Shown here piece by piece: positions 7,936-16,985 of a DNA stretch of 64,000 nucleotides. The notes under the pieces are model-generated. The model did no database searches and was not told the origin of the DNA. It saw only the letters and a program-made list of their open reading frames with translations. Source of the stretch: Polyangiaceae bacterium (GTDB taxonomy: Bacteria; Myxococcota_A; Polyangia; Polyangiales; Polyangiaceae); assembly GCA_025937835.1 (NCBI GenBank), contig JAICQO010000015.1, positions 1 through 64,000 on the forward strand, read 5' to 3'. Both the position numbers and the translations under genes were made by a program. Within the stretch, counting starts at the first letter, position 1. Every line of letters starts with the position of its first letter.

Positions 7936-10137
7936 GTGTGGACGCGGGTTTTTCTCGCGATCGAACTCTCGGGCGTCAGAGCCGCGCCCGCCGATCACGC
8001 CGTGACAGAACTCGCGCTGATCCTCGGGATCCAAGCAGCCAGCCTCGCGTTTGCGATGGTGGTCGGGCGTTCGCTCTTCGCAGACGACGCGGCCTTGTCG
8101 CGCTTCGAGCGCGTGGCGCGGGCGCTGGAGCGGGCCACGCGCTCGGTGTTGGCGCTCGGAGCGCGGGACATCGCGATCGGCCTCGGTCTGCTTTCGGCGT
8201 CGCTCGCGGTTGGTCACGCCCTGACTCGGAAGGCCAATGCACTGCTCTCGCCGGTCCAGGCCGGCCTGGTATCGGTGCTCGGGCTCTGGCTCGGCGCGCT
8301 GCTCACGCTGCTCGCCTGCTTCGCTGCGCTGCGGCTCGGCGTGCAAGCCGCCGTTCGCCTCACGCTGGCCGCGCGCTCGAGCCTGGATCGGGCGCTCGGG
8401 GTGTCGGTGCGTGCCGCGGGCTCCGCGGCGCTGATCGGCGACGCCCTGTCCCTGCTCGGCTTTTCCCTGTTGTTTGGGCTGTCTTTCGCGCTGAAGGGCG
8501 GCACGGCCCTGGCCGCGCCCGAGGCGTTGCGGCTCTCGCGCGAGCTCACCTCCGTGCTGCCGACCTTTGCAGTGGGCGCCGCGCTCGCAGCGCTGGTCGT
8601 CGAGCGCGCCGCCGGCACCTACCGCGCCGCGTGCGAGGTCGCCGCCAACGTCGCGGGCGAAATCGACGGCGGGCTCAGCCGCGACGACCCGCGTAACCCG
8701 GCGCTGATCGGCGCCGTGAGCGGCACGCTGCTCTCGGGCCACGCTGCGAGCATCGCGCTCGGCTTCGCGTTGTCGAGCGTGTCGCACATCGGCATGCTGG
8801 CGCTCGCCGTGCGCGCAGTGGAGAGCGGCGCGCCGGCCTCGGCGCTGTTCGTGCCGTTCGTGGTGCGCGCGTTCTTCGTGCTTGGTTCGAGCTTCGGCCT
8901 TCCCGTCGTGCGCACGGCGGAGATGGAGAGCCCGAGCACCGCCTTGCTGCGCGGACACTTGTGCAGCTTGGTGGTCGGCGGCGTCGGCATCGCCGGCAGC
9001 TTGCTGTGGCTCTTGCACGACGAGTGGCAGCGGCTGACGGTCGTCGGCTTGCTCGGCCTCGGCGCTTCGCTGGTCGGCACCCTCACGGCCGCGTTGCTCT
9101 CGCAGACCGAGTCGAAGTCGCTCGGCGTCGCGCTCGAGGGCAGCAGCGCGGCAGACAGCGGGGCTACCGGCTTGGGCGCGCTCTCGGGCGTCGGCAAGGC
9201 CTTCGGTGCCGTGCTCGTGCCGGTTCTGGTGCTCGGCGTCGGTGCGCTGTGGGCGACCCGCGTTGCCTCGGGGACGAGCCCGGCTTCGAACGCGCTCGCG
9301 ACGCTCGTGTTCTGGTCGACGCTCGCCGGCATGCTGCCGTACACGCTGGCCGCGGGCGCGGCGGGTACCACCGCGGCCTCTGCGCGCGCCGTGGCCGGGC
9401 TCGCGGGCGCGGAGCCCGACGCGCAGCGCCGCATGCAGCGCCTCGCCGAGGCGCGCTTGTCGATGATCTCGCCACGCGCCCAGCTCTTGCTCTGCGCGCT
9501 CGGCGCAGCGCTCGTGACGGCGCTGTCGCTACCGAGCCTGGCCCTTCGCAACGCCGGAGCCGCGATCGACGTGCTCGAGCCCGTCGTGCTGTGGTCGGGC
9601 GCGCTCGGCGCTGCGCTCACGCTCGGCTATGCCGGAGCCTCGGCCAAGGCCGCCGCCGCGGGGGCCCACACGCTGGCGCTCGAGGTCGGGCGTCAGTTGC
9701 GCGCGGCGCGCCGGGGCACGGGTCTCGTGCCGGAAGATTTCTCGCCGAGCTACAAGGCCTGCGTCGATCTAGCCGCAGAGTCCTCGCGAGCCCGGCGCTT
9801 GCCGCAGGTTCTGGCGGCCTTATCGTTGCCAGTGCTGCTGGTGCTCGCGGTGCGTTGGGTCGCCCAGGCACCTTCTGCGCTGGTGGTGGACGCGCTCGTT
9901 GCATTCGTCGCGGGCGCCGGCTTCGCCGGCTTCGCCGCAGCGCTCACGCTCGATGCCGCGCAGACGGCCGTAGCCGCGCGCCGACTCAAGCGCGCCGCCG
10001 ATGGCGCCGTCGCCCCGCTCGCCGCCGCGAGCGAAAGTTTGACATCCATGCTCGGCCACGCCGCAGCACCCGCCGCCCAGGCGCTAGTCCTCGCCACCGC
10101 GGGGACAGCGCTGGCCCTAGCCCCATTCCTAATTTGA
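7936..10137 (+). CDS. Degenerate membrane-integral pyrophosphatase homologue (probably catalytically inactive)
   Basis: A 733-residue multi-pass protein of about 16 hydrophobic segments, the size of H+/Na+-pumping pyrophosphatases (HppA family). Homology shows at three places. Residues 227-256 follow the family's GGGIYTKAADVG..KVEAGIPEDDPRNPA block and keep DDPRNPA exactly (250-256). YKACVDLAAES near residue 610 matches the family's Y-x-x-CVD-I segment. The C-terminal LAPFLI matches the usual LIAP end. Catalytic residues are lost: in DNVGDNVGD the three Asp align with Ala260, Thr264 and Gly268; Lys of TKAAD is Ala231; K-x-E is E-x-D; the C-terminal DTVGDPFKDTSG block is absent. It should not hydrolyse pyrophosphate and may have a scaffold, sensor or transport role. 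The GTG start is approximate. It directly precedes a SNF2 helicase gene. Confidence 0.85.
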   Translation: MWTRVFLAIELSGVRAAPADHAVTELALILGIQAASLAFAMVVGRSLFADDAALSRFERVARALERATRSVLALGARDIAIGLGLLSASLAVGHALTRKANALLSPVQAGLVSVLGLWLGALLTLLACFAALRLGVQAAVRLTLAARSSLDRALGVSVRAAGSAALIGDALSLLGFSLLFGLSFALKGGTALAAPEALRLSRELTSVLPTFAVGAALAALVVERAAGTYRAACEVAANVAGEIDGGLSRDDPRNPALIGAVSGTLLSGHAASIALGFALSSVSHIGMLALAVRAVESGAPASALFVPFVVRAFFVLGSSFGLPVVRTAEMESPSTALLRGHLCSLVVGGVGIAGSLLWLLHDEWQRLTVVGLLGLGASLVGTLTAALLSQTESKSLGVALEGSSAADSGATGLGALSGVGKAFGAVLVPVLVLGVGALWATRVASGTSPASNALATLVFWSTLAGMLPYTLAAGAAGTTAASARAVAGLAGAEPDAQRRMQRLAEARLSMISPRAQLLLCALGAALVTALSLPSLALRNAGAAIDVLEPVVLWSGALGAALTLGYAGASAKAAAAGAHTLALEVGRQLRAARRGTGLVPEDFSPSYKACVDLAAESSRARRLPQVLAALSLPVLLVLAVRWVAQAPSALVVDALVAFVAGAGFAGFAAALTLDAAQTAVAARRLKRAADGAVAPLAAASESLTSMLGHAAAPAAQALVLATAGTALALAPFLI

Positions 10138-10196
10138 ACTCCACCGTCCTTCCCGACCGGAACGCCGCTCAGCGGCCTTTGCCTCGAGACCTCACC

Positions 10197-13100
10197 TTGT
10201 CGTCTTCTCTCGCTGACGCTCTTTCCACGCTGTCCGACCGCGGCCTGCGCCGACTGCTCGGGGCTCGCACGTTTCTCCGAGGCCTCGACTACGAAAAGCG
10301 CAAGGTAGTGGACGAAGTCCACCTCAACGATTCGACGGCCGAAGGGCGCGTCAAGGGCTCGGATCCCGATCCCTACGACGTGACCATCAAGCTCGGCGGC
10401 GAGGGCATCACCTCGAACTGCACGTGTCCTGCGTTTCAGAAGACGGGGCAACACTGCAAGCACGTCGCCGCGTTGCTGATCACCGTGCGTAACAAGGCGC
10501 GTCAGGCCAATCCTCGGCGCGAGCAACCTCAGCAAGCGCAGCAGCAGCCACAGCAGCAGCCGCAGCACTCGAACGCCGGCGGCGGAGGCGACAACGGCAA
10601 GGCCGCGCGCAGGCGCGACCGCCGGCGCCGAGCCCAGGGCGGCGGCGCTCCGCCGATGCCGGTCCAGACCGCGCATCACTATTCACCTCCGCCTTCGCCC
10701 GACGCCAGCGCGCGCAGCACGGGCATCGGCGCCTGGCTCGCCCCCGAAGGCACGATCCGCGCGCTGAAGCTCGAGTTCCGCGTGCACGTGCGCCAGGGCG
10801 GCCTGACCGTCACCGTGCTCGACATGGACAATCGAGCGCCGCTCTTGCCGAGCGCCGCGCTCGGCTGGCAGTCCGTCTCCCCCACCCCGGACCGCGCCGC
10901 GCTGCGCGTGCTGTCCCGCTTCGAGAGCGGCAACCCCCGCCATCCGGCGGTCGACGTGCGCGGCGAAGATGCGGCGGAGCTCCTGCCGCTGCTGCGTGAC
11001 CGGCGCGTGCTGCTCGAGCCCGCGTTGATGCAGCTCCGCTTCGGGGAAGAGGCGCTGAAGGCGCGCTTCGACTTGGAGATGGTCGGCGAAACGATCGTGG
11101 CTCGGGCATCGTTCGAGCGGCCGGGTGACGGGCGTCGCTTCGCGCTCACGAGCGGCGGCTGGTTCGAGGGCACGCCGGGCTTCCACATCGACACCACCGA
11201 GGGCATCGCCCGGCCGATCGATCACCGCGTCTCACCGGCGGCGCTCCGGCGCCTGCTCAGGAGCCCGACCATCGCCGAGCCGTCGTCGGAGCTGATAGGC
11301 TTCATCACCTACGGCCTGCCCAAGGTCGCGCTCGAGGTCGGCAGTGAGCTGCCCGAGCTGTCCCAGGTCGCGGACGTGATCGACCTGACCCCGGAGTTCC
11401 GGATGCGCGCCTCGGGCTCGCTCACCGAGGTGCAGGTCGGCCTGCGCGCGATCTACGGCGACCGCGAGGTCGAGGTCCGCGCCGACGGCATCTCTCCGCC
11501 GATCATGATCTTGCCGCCCGACGAGGGGCAGAAGCGCGCGCGCTGCATCCGCTGCGACATCGCCGCTCAGCAAGCGGCGGTGCAGCTGCTGCTGGATCTG
11601 GGGCTGAAGGCCGACGAGGGCGGCGAGTATTTCGTCGCCGAGGGCGAGCACGCCATCAAGTTCTGGTCCGAGGGTGTCGGCTCCCTGCCCGAAGAGTGGG
11701 ACCTGTACGTGCCTGAAGAGCTGGTCGGCACGCAGGTGCGCTCCAAGCCCATCGACATGCACGCGCGCGTCTCGAGCGGGGTCGATTGGCTCAGCCTCAA
11801 GGTCAGCTACGAGAGCGAGGGCGTCGGCGTCGATCGCGAGGAGCTCGAGCGTTGTCTGCGCGAGGGCAAGAAGTACGTCCGACTGTCGGACAACTCCTTC
11901 GCGCCGCTCGACGCCGATCGCGTCCGCGCCATGATCGATCGCGAGATCGAGCTGATCCAGGCCGCCGGCAAGACGGGCAAGATCCCGCTGTCCCACGCCG
12001 GCAGGGTGCAGGAGCTGCTCCAGCAGGCCACCAACGCCAGCATCGCGGCCTCGGCCAAGCAGCTGTTCCAGAAGCTGGCCTCGATCGACGAGATCAAGCC
12101 GGCGAAGAAGCCGAAGGGCCTCAAGGCCACGCTGCGCCCGTATCAGGAGCAGGGCCTGTCCTGGTTGTCGTTCGTGCACGAGCTCGGGTCGGGCGGCGTG
12201 CTCGCCGACGACATGGGTCTCGGCAAGACGATCCAGACCATCGCGCTGATGCTGTCTCTGAAGAACGAGAAGAAAGAGAAGCCGCTGCGCACGCTGATCG
12301 TCGCCCCCACCAGCGTCGTCACCAATTGGGTGCGCGAGATCGAGCGCTTCGCCCCGGCGCTCACCACCGCGCTCTGGCACGGCGCCGGCCGCCGCGACCA
12401 GGTCGACGAGCTCGAGAACGCCAACGTCATCATCACCAGCTACGCGCTGCTGCGCCGCGACATCGACCTGTTGAAGAAGCTGCGCCTCGACTACGCGATC
12501 CTCGACGAGGCCCAGAACATCAAAAACCCGCTCAGCGCCACGGCCCACGCCGCCAAGGAGCTGAACGCCGAACGCCGGCTGGCTCTCACGGGCACCCCGA
12601 TCGAGAACCGCCTGAGCGAGATCTGGTCGATCTTCGAGTTCGTGAGCCCCGGGCTGCTCGGAACGCTGCCGAAATTCGAGGAGAAGTACGCGCGGCCGAT
12701 CGACAACGGCGACTCGAAGACGGCCGCACGGCTGCGCGCCACGATCCACCCCTTCATCCTCCGCCGCACGAAGAACGAGGTGGCCAAGGATCTGCCGCCG
12801 AAGCTCGAGGTCGACAAGCTGATCGATCTGGCGCCCGATCAGAAGGCGATCTACGCGCAGGTGCTGCGCGAGGTGCGCGCCACGGTCATGGGCGAGGTCG
12901 AGCGCAACGGCATCGCCAAGAGCCAGCTCCACATCCTGTCCGGCCTCACCAAGCTGCGCCAGGCCGCCTGCGACCCGCGCCTGCTCGGTCTGCCGAAAGA
13001 GTTCGGGGACGAGGACAGCGGCAAGCTGATGGCGGTGCGCGAGCTGATCGACGAGGTCGAGTCCGGCGGGCACAAGGTGCTGATCTTCAGCCAGTTCGTG

Positions 13101-13529
13101 TCGATGCTGAAGCTCATCAAGAACGCGCTCGACGACGACAAGATCCGCTACGAGTACCTGGACGGCAGCACCACCGACCGCGCCGAGCGCGTCGACAACT
13201 TCCAGAACGATCCGACGATCCCGGTGTTCTTGATCAGCCTGAAGGCCGGCGGCTCGGGCCTGAATTTGACGGCCGCCGACACGGTGATCCACTTCGACCC
13301 CTGGTGGAACCCCGCCGTGGAAGACCAGGCGTCCGACCGCGCCCACCGCATCGGCCAGAAGAAGGTCGTGACGGTCTATCGACTGGTTGCCGCAGGAACG
13401 ATCGAGGAGAAGATCCTCGAGCTCAAGCAGAAGAAGAAGGACCTCGTGGCCTCCGTGCTGACCGAAGACTCGGGCGGCGCGAAGACGCTGTCACGAGAAG
13501 ATCTGGATGATCTGTTCAAGCTGGATTGA
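10197..13529 (+). CDS. SWIM zinc finger / SNF2-family DEAD-like helicase
   Basis: About 1110 residues. The N-terminus carries a SWIM zinc finger (CTCPAFQKTGQHCKH, residues 75-89), then a Gln/Asn/Gly-rich low-complexity linker, a middle domain of about 500 residues, and a C-terminal SNF2 motor: Walker A LADDMGLGKT (Lys about 677), DEAQ box in LDEAQNIKN (about 771), and helicase motifs GGSGLNLTAAD and HRIGQ. SNF2 proteins are dsDNA translocases; bacterial SWIM-SNF2 proteins of the HepA/RapA-like group are thought to remodel protein-DNA or RNA-polymerase complexes. The TTG at 10197 is chosen by where sequence conservation seems to begin. A TTG overlapping the previous stop (10134) is an equal alternative; neither has a good ribosome site. 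Confidence 0.9.
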   Translation: MSSSLADALSTLSDRGLRRLLGARTFLRGLDYEKRKVVDEVHLNDSTAEGRVKGSDPDPYDVTIKLGGEGITSNCTCPAFQKTGQHCKHVAALLITVRNKARQANPRREQPQQAQQQPQQQPQHSNAGGGGDNGKAARRRDRRRRAQGGGAPPMPVQTAHHYSPPPSPDASARSTGIGAWLAPEGTIRALKLEFRVHVRQGGLTVTVLDMDNRAPLLPSAALGWQSVSPTPDRAALRVLSRFESGNPRHPAVDVRGEDAAELLPLLRDRRVLLEPALMQLRFGEEALKARFDLEMVGETIVARASFERPGDGRRFALTSGGWFEGTPGFHIDTTEGIARPIDHRVSPAALRRLLRSPTIAEPSSELIGFITYGLPKVALEVGSELPELSQVADVIDLTPEFRMRASGSLTEVQVGLRAIYGDREVEVRADGISPPIMILPPDEGQKRARCIRCDIAAQQAAVQLLLDLGLKADEGGEYFVAEGEHAIKFWSEGVGSLPEEWDLYVPEELVGTQVRSKPIDMHARVSSGVDWLSLKVSYESEGVGVDREELERCLREGKKYVRLSDNSFAPLDADRVRAMIDREIELIQAAGKTGKIPLSHAGRVQELLQQATNASIAASAKQLFQKLASIDEIKPAKKPKGLKATLRPYQEQGLSWLSFVHELGSGGVLADDMGLGKTIQTIALMLSLKNEKKEKPLRTLIVAPTSVVTNWVREIERFAPALTTALWHGAGRRDQVDELENANVIITSYALLRRDIDLLKKLRLDYAILDEAQNIKNPLSATAHAAKELNAERRLALTGTPIENRLSEIWSIFEFVSPGLLGTLPKFEEKYARPIDNGDSKTAARLRATIHPFILRRTKNEVAKDLPPKLEVDKLIDLAPDQKAIYAQVLREVRATVMGEVERNGIAKSQLHILSGLTKLRQAACDPRLLGLPKEFGDEDSGKLMAVRELIDEVESGGHKVLIFSQFVSMLKLIKNALDDDKIRYEYLDGSTTDRAERVDNFQNDPTIPVFLISLKAGGSGLNLTAADTVIHFDPWWNPAVEDQASDRAHRIGQKKVVTVYRLVAAGTIEEKILELKQKKKDLVASVLTEDSGGAKTLSREDLDDLFKLD

Positions 13530-13593
13530 GAGATCCAGGTTCTAGTTTGAACTCCACCCCGAGGTGTGCAGAATGCGCGCCGTGAGGTGGACG

Positions 13594-16506
13594 ATGAATA
13601 GACATTCGAAGTTCTTGAATTGCTTTGCGTGCGCCATGCTCGTGCTCGGGTGCGGCGCAGAGGACGCAGAGCTCGAGCAGCCGAGCGCGTCGCTGCGGCA
13701 AGCGGTGTCGACGCCGCCGGTGTCGAGCTGCGGCTACAGCCTGACGAGCGGCACGTACAGCACCTGGCCGGGCGGCTACCAGGCGTGGGTCGAGCTCAAA
13801 AACGTCTCGGGCCCGATCGCGACCACGTTCGAGGTCCTGATGGATCTCGGCGGAACCACGCTGCAGAACGGCTACGAGGCCAGCTACACGCCACAAGACG
13901 GCGGCGTCCGCGTCACCGCTCCCTCCTGGCTCAAGGATCAGAAGATCCGCGTCGGGTCGAGCTACCGCTACGGGTTCGTCGGCGCGGGCACGTACACCAG
14001 CGTCAGGCCGTACCTCGTGTCGATCAACGGCACGAAATGCGACACGACGCCGCCCACCGTGGCCCTTTCCACGAGCACGAGCTTCGTCACCTCGCCCACC
14101 ACGCTGACGCTGAGCGCGACCGCGAGCGACGACGTCGCGGTCTGGAAGGTGGTGTTCTCGGAAGACGGCGTGGTAGTCGGCGAAGATCGCACGGCGCCGT
14201 ACACGCTGACGCGCCCGCTCACGACGGCGGCGAACGGCCGTCGTCGCTACACCGCGACCGCGCTCGACCCGTCCGGTAACCCCGCCACGGCGAGCGCCAG
14301 CGTGCTCGTCGCGATCGGCAATCGCTTCTTCGGCAGCGCCACCGACAACGCCGGTGACTACGTCCATTTCATGGAGCACTTCGACCAGCTCACGCCCGGA
14401 AACGCCGGCAAATGGGGCACCGTCGAGCCGGTCCGCGACCAGATGAACTGGGAGGCGCTCGACACCGCGTACCAGTTCGCACAGGCGCAGCAGATCCCGT
14501 TCAAGCTCCACACCCTGGTCTGGGGACAGCAGCAGCCGAGCTGGCTCGCGGCGCTTTCGCCCGAAGAACAGCTCGCCGAGCTCGACCAGTTCATGGCCGC
14601 CCTGGCCGCGCGCTACCCGAACGTGGCGATGGTCGACGTCGTCAACGAGCCACTGCACGCTCCCCCGAGCTACGCCGCCGCGCTCGGCGGTGCCGGCGCC
14701 ACCGGCTGGGACTGGGTGATCCAGGCCTTCGAGATGGCGCGCGTGCACTTCCCGCGCTCCGAGCTGTTGTTGAACGACTATCAGATCGTGATCCTGGATC
14801 CGTTCACCGATCAATACCTCGAGATCATCGCGCTCTTGCAGGCGCGCGGTCTGATCGACGGCATCGGCGAGCAGGGGCACTTCCTCGAGCGCGCCGAGTT
14901 GCCCGTGGTGGCTGGGAATCTCGCGCGGCTCGCCGCGACGGGCCTGCCGATCTACATCACCGAGCTCGACGTCAACTTCGCGAACGACGCGCGCCACGCC
15001 AACGCGTTGCGCGATCTGGTCACGACCTTCTGGGCGAACCCTTCGGTGGTCGGCATCACCCATTGGGGTCATGAACAGGGCAGCACCTGGCAGCCGAACG
15101 CCTACCTCATCCGCAGCGACGGCAGCGCGCGCCCCGGCCTCGGCTGGCTCGATTGCGCACGCGCGGGCGGCAGCGATTGCAGCGTGCCGGAGTACGTCCC
15201 CGAGCCCCGCACCGGCGGTGAGTACGGGATCACGCTCGAGGCCGAAGACTACGACGCCGCGCAGGGCCTGATCGCGGCGGGCAACAGCGTGGCCTACACC
15301 GACGACGGCGATTGGTTGAGCTTCGACTCGGTCGTGCTCGCGCCGGCGTGGGACACGCTCTCGATCACCTACACGAAGGGCAACGACGTGCCGGGCAGCG
15401 TGTCGGTCCACCTCGATTCGCTCTCGAACGATCCGGTCGCGGTGGTGGAGCTCTCGCCCACGGGCGGCTGGGGCAACGAAAGCACGATCGAGGTTCCGTG
15501 GGCTCCGGTCGACGGCAGCCACGACGTGTTCGTGCGCTTCAACGGCAGCTTCGGCGTTGGAAACCTCGACTCGATCGCGATCGGCCGTGAGCCGCCGAGC
15601 GACGGCTACGGCCCGAACCTGATCGGCAGCGGCGACTTCGAAAGCGGTGTCGGCGGGTGGTTCGGCTGGGGCGGCACGCTCACGGCCTCGAGCGAGCGCG
15701 CTCATGGCGGAAACCAGAGCCTCAAGGTCTCGAACCGCAGCGACGGCGCGGGCACGGCCGCCTACGACCTCACCAGCGCCGTTCAGCCGGGCGCGAGCTA
15801 CGCGCTGCGCCTTTACGTCTCGATCGCGGGCGCCGAGACCGCACCCGTGAACATCACGCGCAAGGCAGTCTGCGCGGGCGTGGACGACAGCTACGTCTGG
15901 GTGGCCAACGACGGCGCGGTCACCGAGAGCGGCTGGACCGAGCTCAGCGGCGTCCTCGAGGTGCCGGACTGCGAGCTCACCAGCTTGCTGGTGTACGTCG
16001 AAGGCCCGCCCGCCGGCGTCGATCTGTACGTGGACGACGCTTCCGTGCGCGCTCCGCTCACGGAGAACCTGGTCGCGAACGGCGCGTTCGAAGCCAACAC
16101 CAACGGCTGGTTCGGCTGGGGTGGCACCATCAGCGCGTCGAGCGAACGCGCGCATGGCGGCGCTCAGAGCCTGAAGGTCTCGAACCGCAGCGAGGGCGCC
16201 GGCACGGCCGCTTACGACCTCACCAGCGTCGTCACGGCCGGCACCACCTACCAGACCCGGTTCTTCGTGACGATCGGCGGGGCGGCCTCCGCGCCCGTGA
16301 ACATCACGCGCAAGTTCTCGTGCGCGGGACAGGACGACTCGTACGCCTGGGTCTCGAACAGCGCCGCCGTCGTCGACGGAGTGTGGACCGAGCTGTCCGG
16401 CGCGCTTGCGGTGCCGGACTGCGAGCTGACCGGCGTGCTCGTCTACGTCGAGGGCCCGCCCGCTGGCGTGGACCTGTACGTGGACGACGTCGTCGTCAGC
16501 CCGTAA
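13594..16506 (+). CDS. Secreted or surface lipoprotein endo-1,4-beta-xylanase, GH10 with multiple carbohydrate-binding modules
   Basis: A 970-residue lipoprotein. The ATG follows a GAGGTGG site; the signal peptide ends in lipobox LVLGC. In order: a CBM2-like cellulose-binding domain (about residues 35-140), an Ig-like domain (TPPTVALS... about 145-235), the GH10 barrel (about 240-530), a CBM6-like domain (from GITLEAEDYDAA), and two tandem, very similar CBM4/9/22-like domains (FGWGGT..SSERAHGG repeated). GH10 motifs are intact: KWGTVEP, acid/base Glu352 in VVNEPLH and nucleophile Glu457 in ITELDV. It should cut xylan internally while attached to the cell surface. It stands alone, next to the BlaI/BlaR-like genes with which it has no obvious link. 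Confidence 0.92.
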   Translation: MNRHSKFLNCFACAMLVLGCGAEDAELEQPSASLRQAVSTPPVSSCGYSLTSGTYSTWPGGYQAWVELKNVSGPIATTFEVLMDLGGTTLQNGYEASYTPQDGGVRVTAPSWLKDQKIRVGSSYRYGFVGAGTYTSVRPYLVSINGTKCDTTPPTVALSTSTSFVTSPTTLTLSATASDDVAVWKVVFSEDGVVVGEDRTAPYTLTRPLTTAANGRRRYTATALDPSGNPATASASVLVAIGNRFFGSATDNAGDYVHFMEHFDQLTPGNAGKWGTVEPVRDQMNWEALDTAYQFAQAQQIPFKLHTLVWGQQQPSWLAALSPEEQLAELDQFMAALAARYPNVAMVDVVNEPLHAPPSYAAALGGAGATGWDWVIQAFEMARVHFPRSELLLNDYQIVILDPFTDQYLEIIALLQARGLIDGIGEQGHFLERAELPVVAGNLARLAATGLPIYITELDVNFANDARHANALRDLVTTFWANPSVVGITHWGHEQGSTWQPNAYLIRSDGSARPGLGWLDCARAGGSDCSVPEYVPEPRTGGEYGITLEAEDYDAAQGLIAAGNSVAYTDDGDWLSFDSVVLAPAWDTLSITYTKGNDVPGSVSVHLDSLSNDPVAVVELSPTGGWGNESTIEVPWAPVDGSHDVFVRFNGSFGVGNLDSIAIGREPPSDGYGPNLIGSGDFESGVGGWFGWGGTLTASSERAHGGNQSLKVSNRSDGAGTAAYDLTSAVQPGASYALRLYVSIAGAETAPVNITRKAVCAGVDDSYVWVANDGAVTESGWTELSGVLEVPDCELTSLLVYVEGPPAGVDLYVDDASVRAPLTENLVANGAFEANTNGWFGWGGTISASSERAHGGAQSLKVSNRSEGAGTAAYDLTSVVTAGTTYQTRFFVTIGGAASAPVNITRKFSCAGQDDSYAWVSNSAAVVDGVWTELSGALAVPDCELTGVLVYVEGPPAGVDLYVDDVVVSP

Positions 16507-16537
16507 CCAACGCCCCCGGTCATCCGCGTTTCCGCGG

Positions 16538-16579
16538 GTGCTAAGTTTTTAGCACGAGCTAGTTGCTAAATTCTTAGCA
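16538..16579. promoter_or_regulatory. Two palindromic operators of the BlaI-like repressor
   Basis: Site 1 is a perfect inverted repeat, GTGCTAA-N4-TTAGCAC (16538-16555). Site 2 (16564-16579) is TGCTAA-N4-TTAGCA, the same palindrome with shorter arms. Centres are 25 bp apart and the second ends 19 nt before the repressor ATG. Position and symmetry fit autoregulation by the adjacent BlaI-family dimer. The sequence differs from the staphylococcal bla/mec operator (TACA/TGTA core). Confidence 0.8.
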
Positions 16580-16598
16580 CCCGCGTAGCGTACGCGGC

Positions 16599-16982
16599 AT
16601 GTCTTCGAAGCGGCCGCTCACCCGCCGTGAGCGCGAGATCATGGACGTCGTCTACCGGCTGGGCCGCGCGAGCGCTCAGGACGTCCTCGATAACCTCGCG
16701 GATCCGCCCAGCTATTCCGCAGTGCGCGCGCTGCTCCGCCTGCTCGAAGAGCGCGGGCACGTGAAGCACACGCAGGACGGCACGCGCTACCTGTACGCGC
16801 CCGCCGTACCGCGTGGCGCGGCCCGCAAGAAGGCGCTCGAACACCTGATCTCGACCTTCTTCGAGGGCTCGGTCGAACAGACGCTGTTCGCGCTCGTGGA
16901 ATCCTCGAAAGACAAATTGTCCAGAGAAGAGCTCGACCGCCTCGCCGAGGTCGTCGAGCGCGCACGCAAGCGAGGGAACTGA
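16599..16982 (+). CDS. BlaI/MecI/CopY-family transcriptional repressor
   Basis: A 127-residue protein, the usual length for BlaI. It begins with the winged-helix domain (LTRREREIMDVVYRLG, recognition region YSAVRALLRLLEERGHV, wing DGTRYLYAP) and ends with the dimerisation/cleavage region. In the canonical system the cognate M56 receptor proteolyses BlaI on contact with a beta-lactam and derepresses the operon. Here the receptor gene follows after 3 nt, and two matching palindromes lie upstream, so autoregulation is likely. No beta-lactamase gene is adjacent, so the wider regulon is unknown. Confidence 0.93.
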   Translation: MSSKRPLTRREREIMDVVYRLGRASAQDVLDNLADPPSYSAVRALLRLLEERGHVKHTQDGTRYLYAPAVPRGAARKKALEHLISTFFEGSVEQTLFALVESSKDKLSREELDRLAEVVERARKRGN

Positions 16983-16985
16983 AGC

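Noticed and set aside
8961-10196. N-terminal extension of the SNF2 frame by about 400 codons
   Set aside because: It lies in another frame of the pyrophosphatase-like gene, is Arg-rich and has no domain. The real start is near 10134-10197.
11232-13346. 704-codon minus-strand frame opposite the SNF2 helicase
   Set aside because: Shadow of the helicase; no motifs, repetitive Asp/Gln/Leu composition.
11786-13510. 574-codon plus-strand frame within the helicase gene
   Set aside because: Out-of-frame shadow with Arg/Pro/Ala-rich translation.
13516-16155. Long open frame on the minus strand opposite the xylanase gene (879 codons)
   Set aside because: An antisense shadow caused by high GC. Its translation is Arg/Ala/Asp-rich without domains, while the plus strand encodes clear GH10 motifs.
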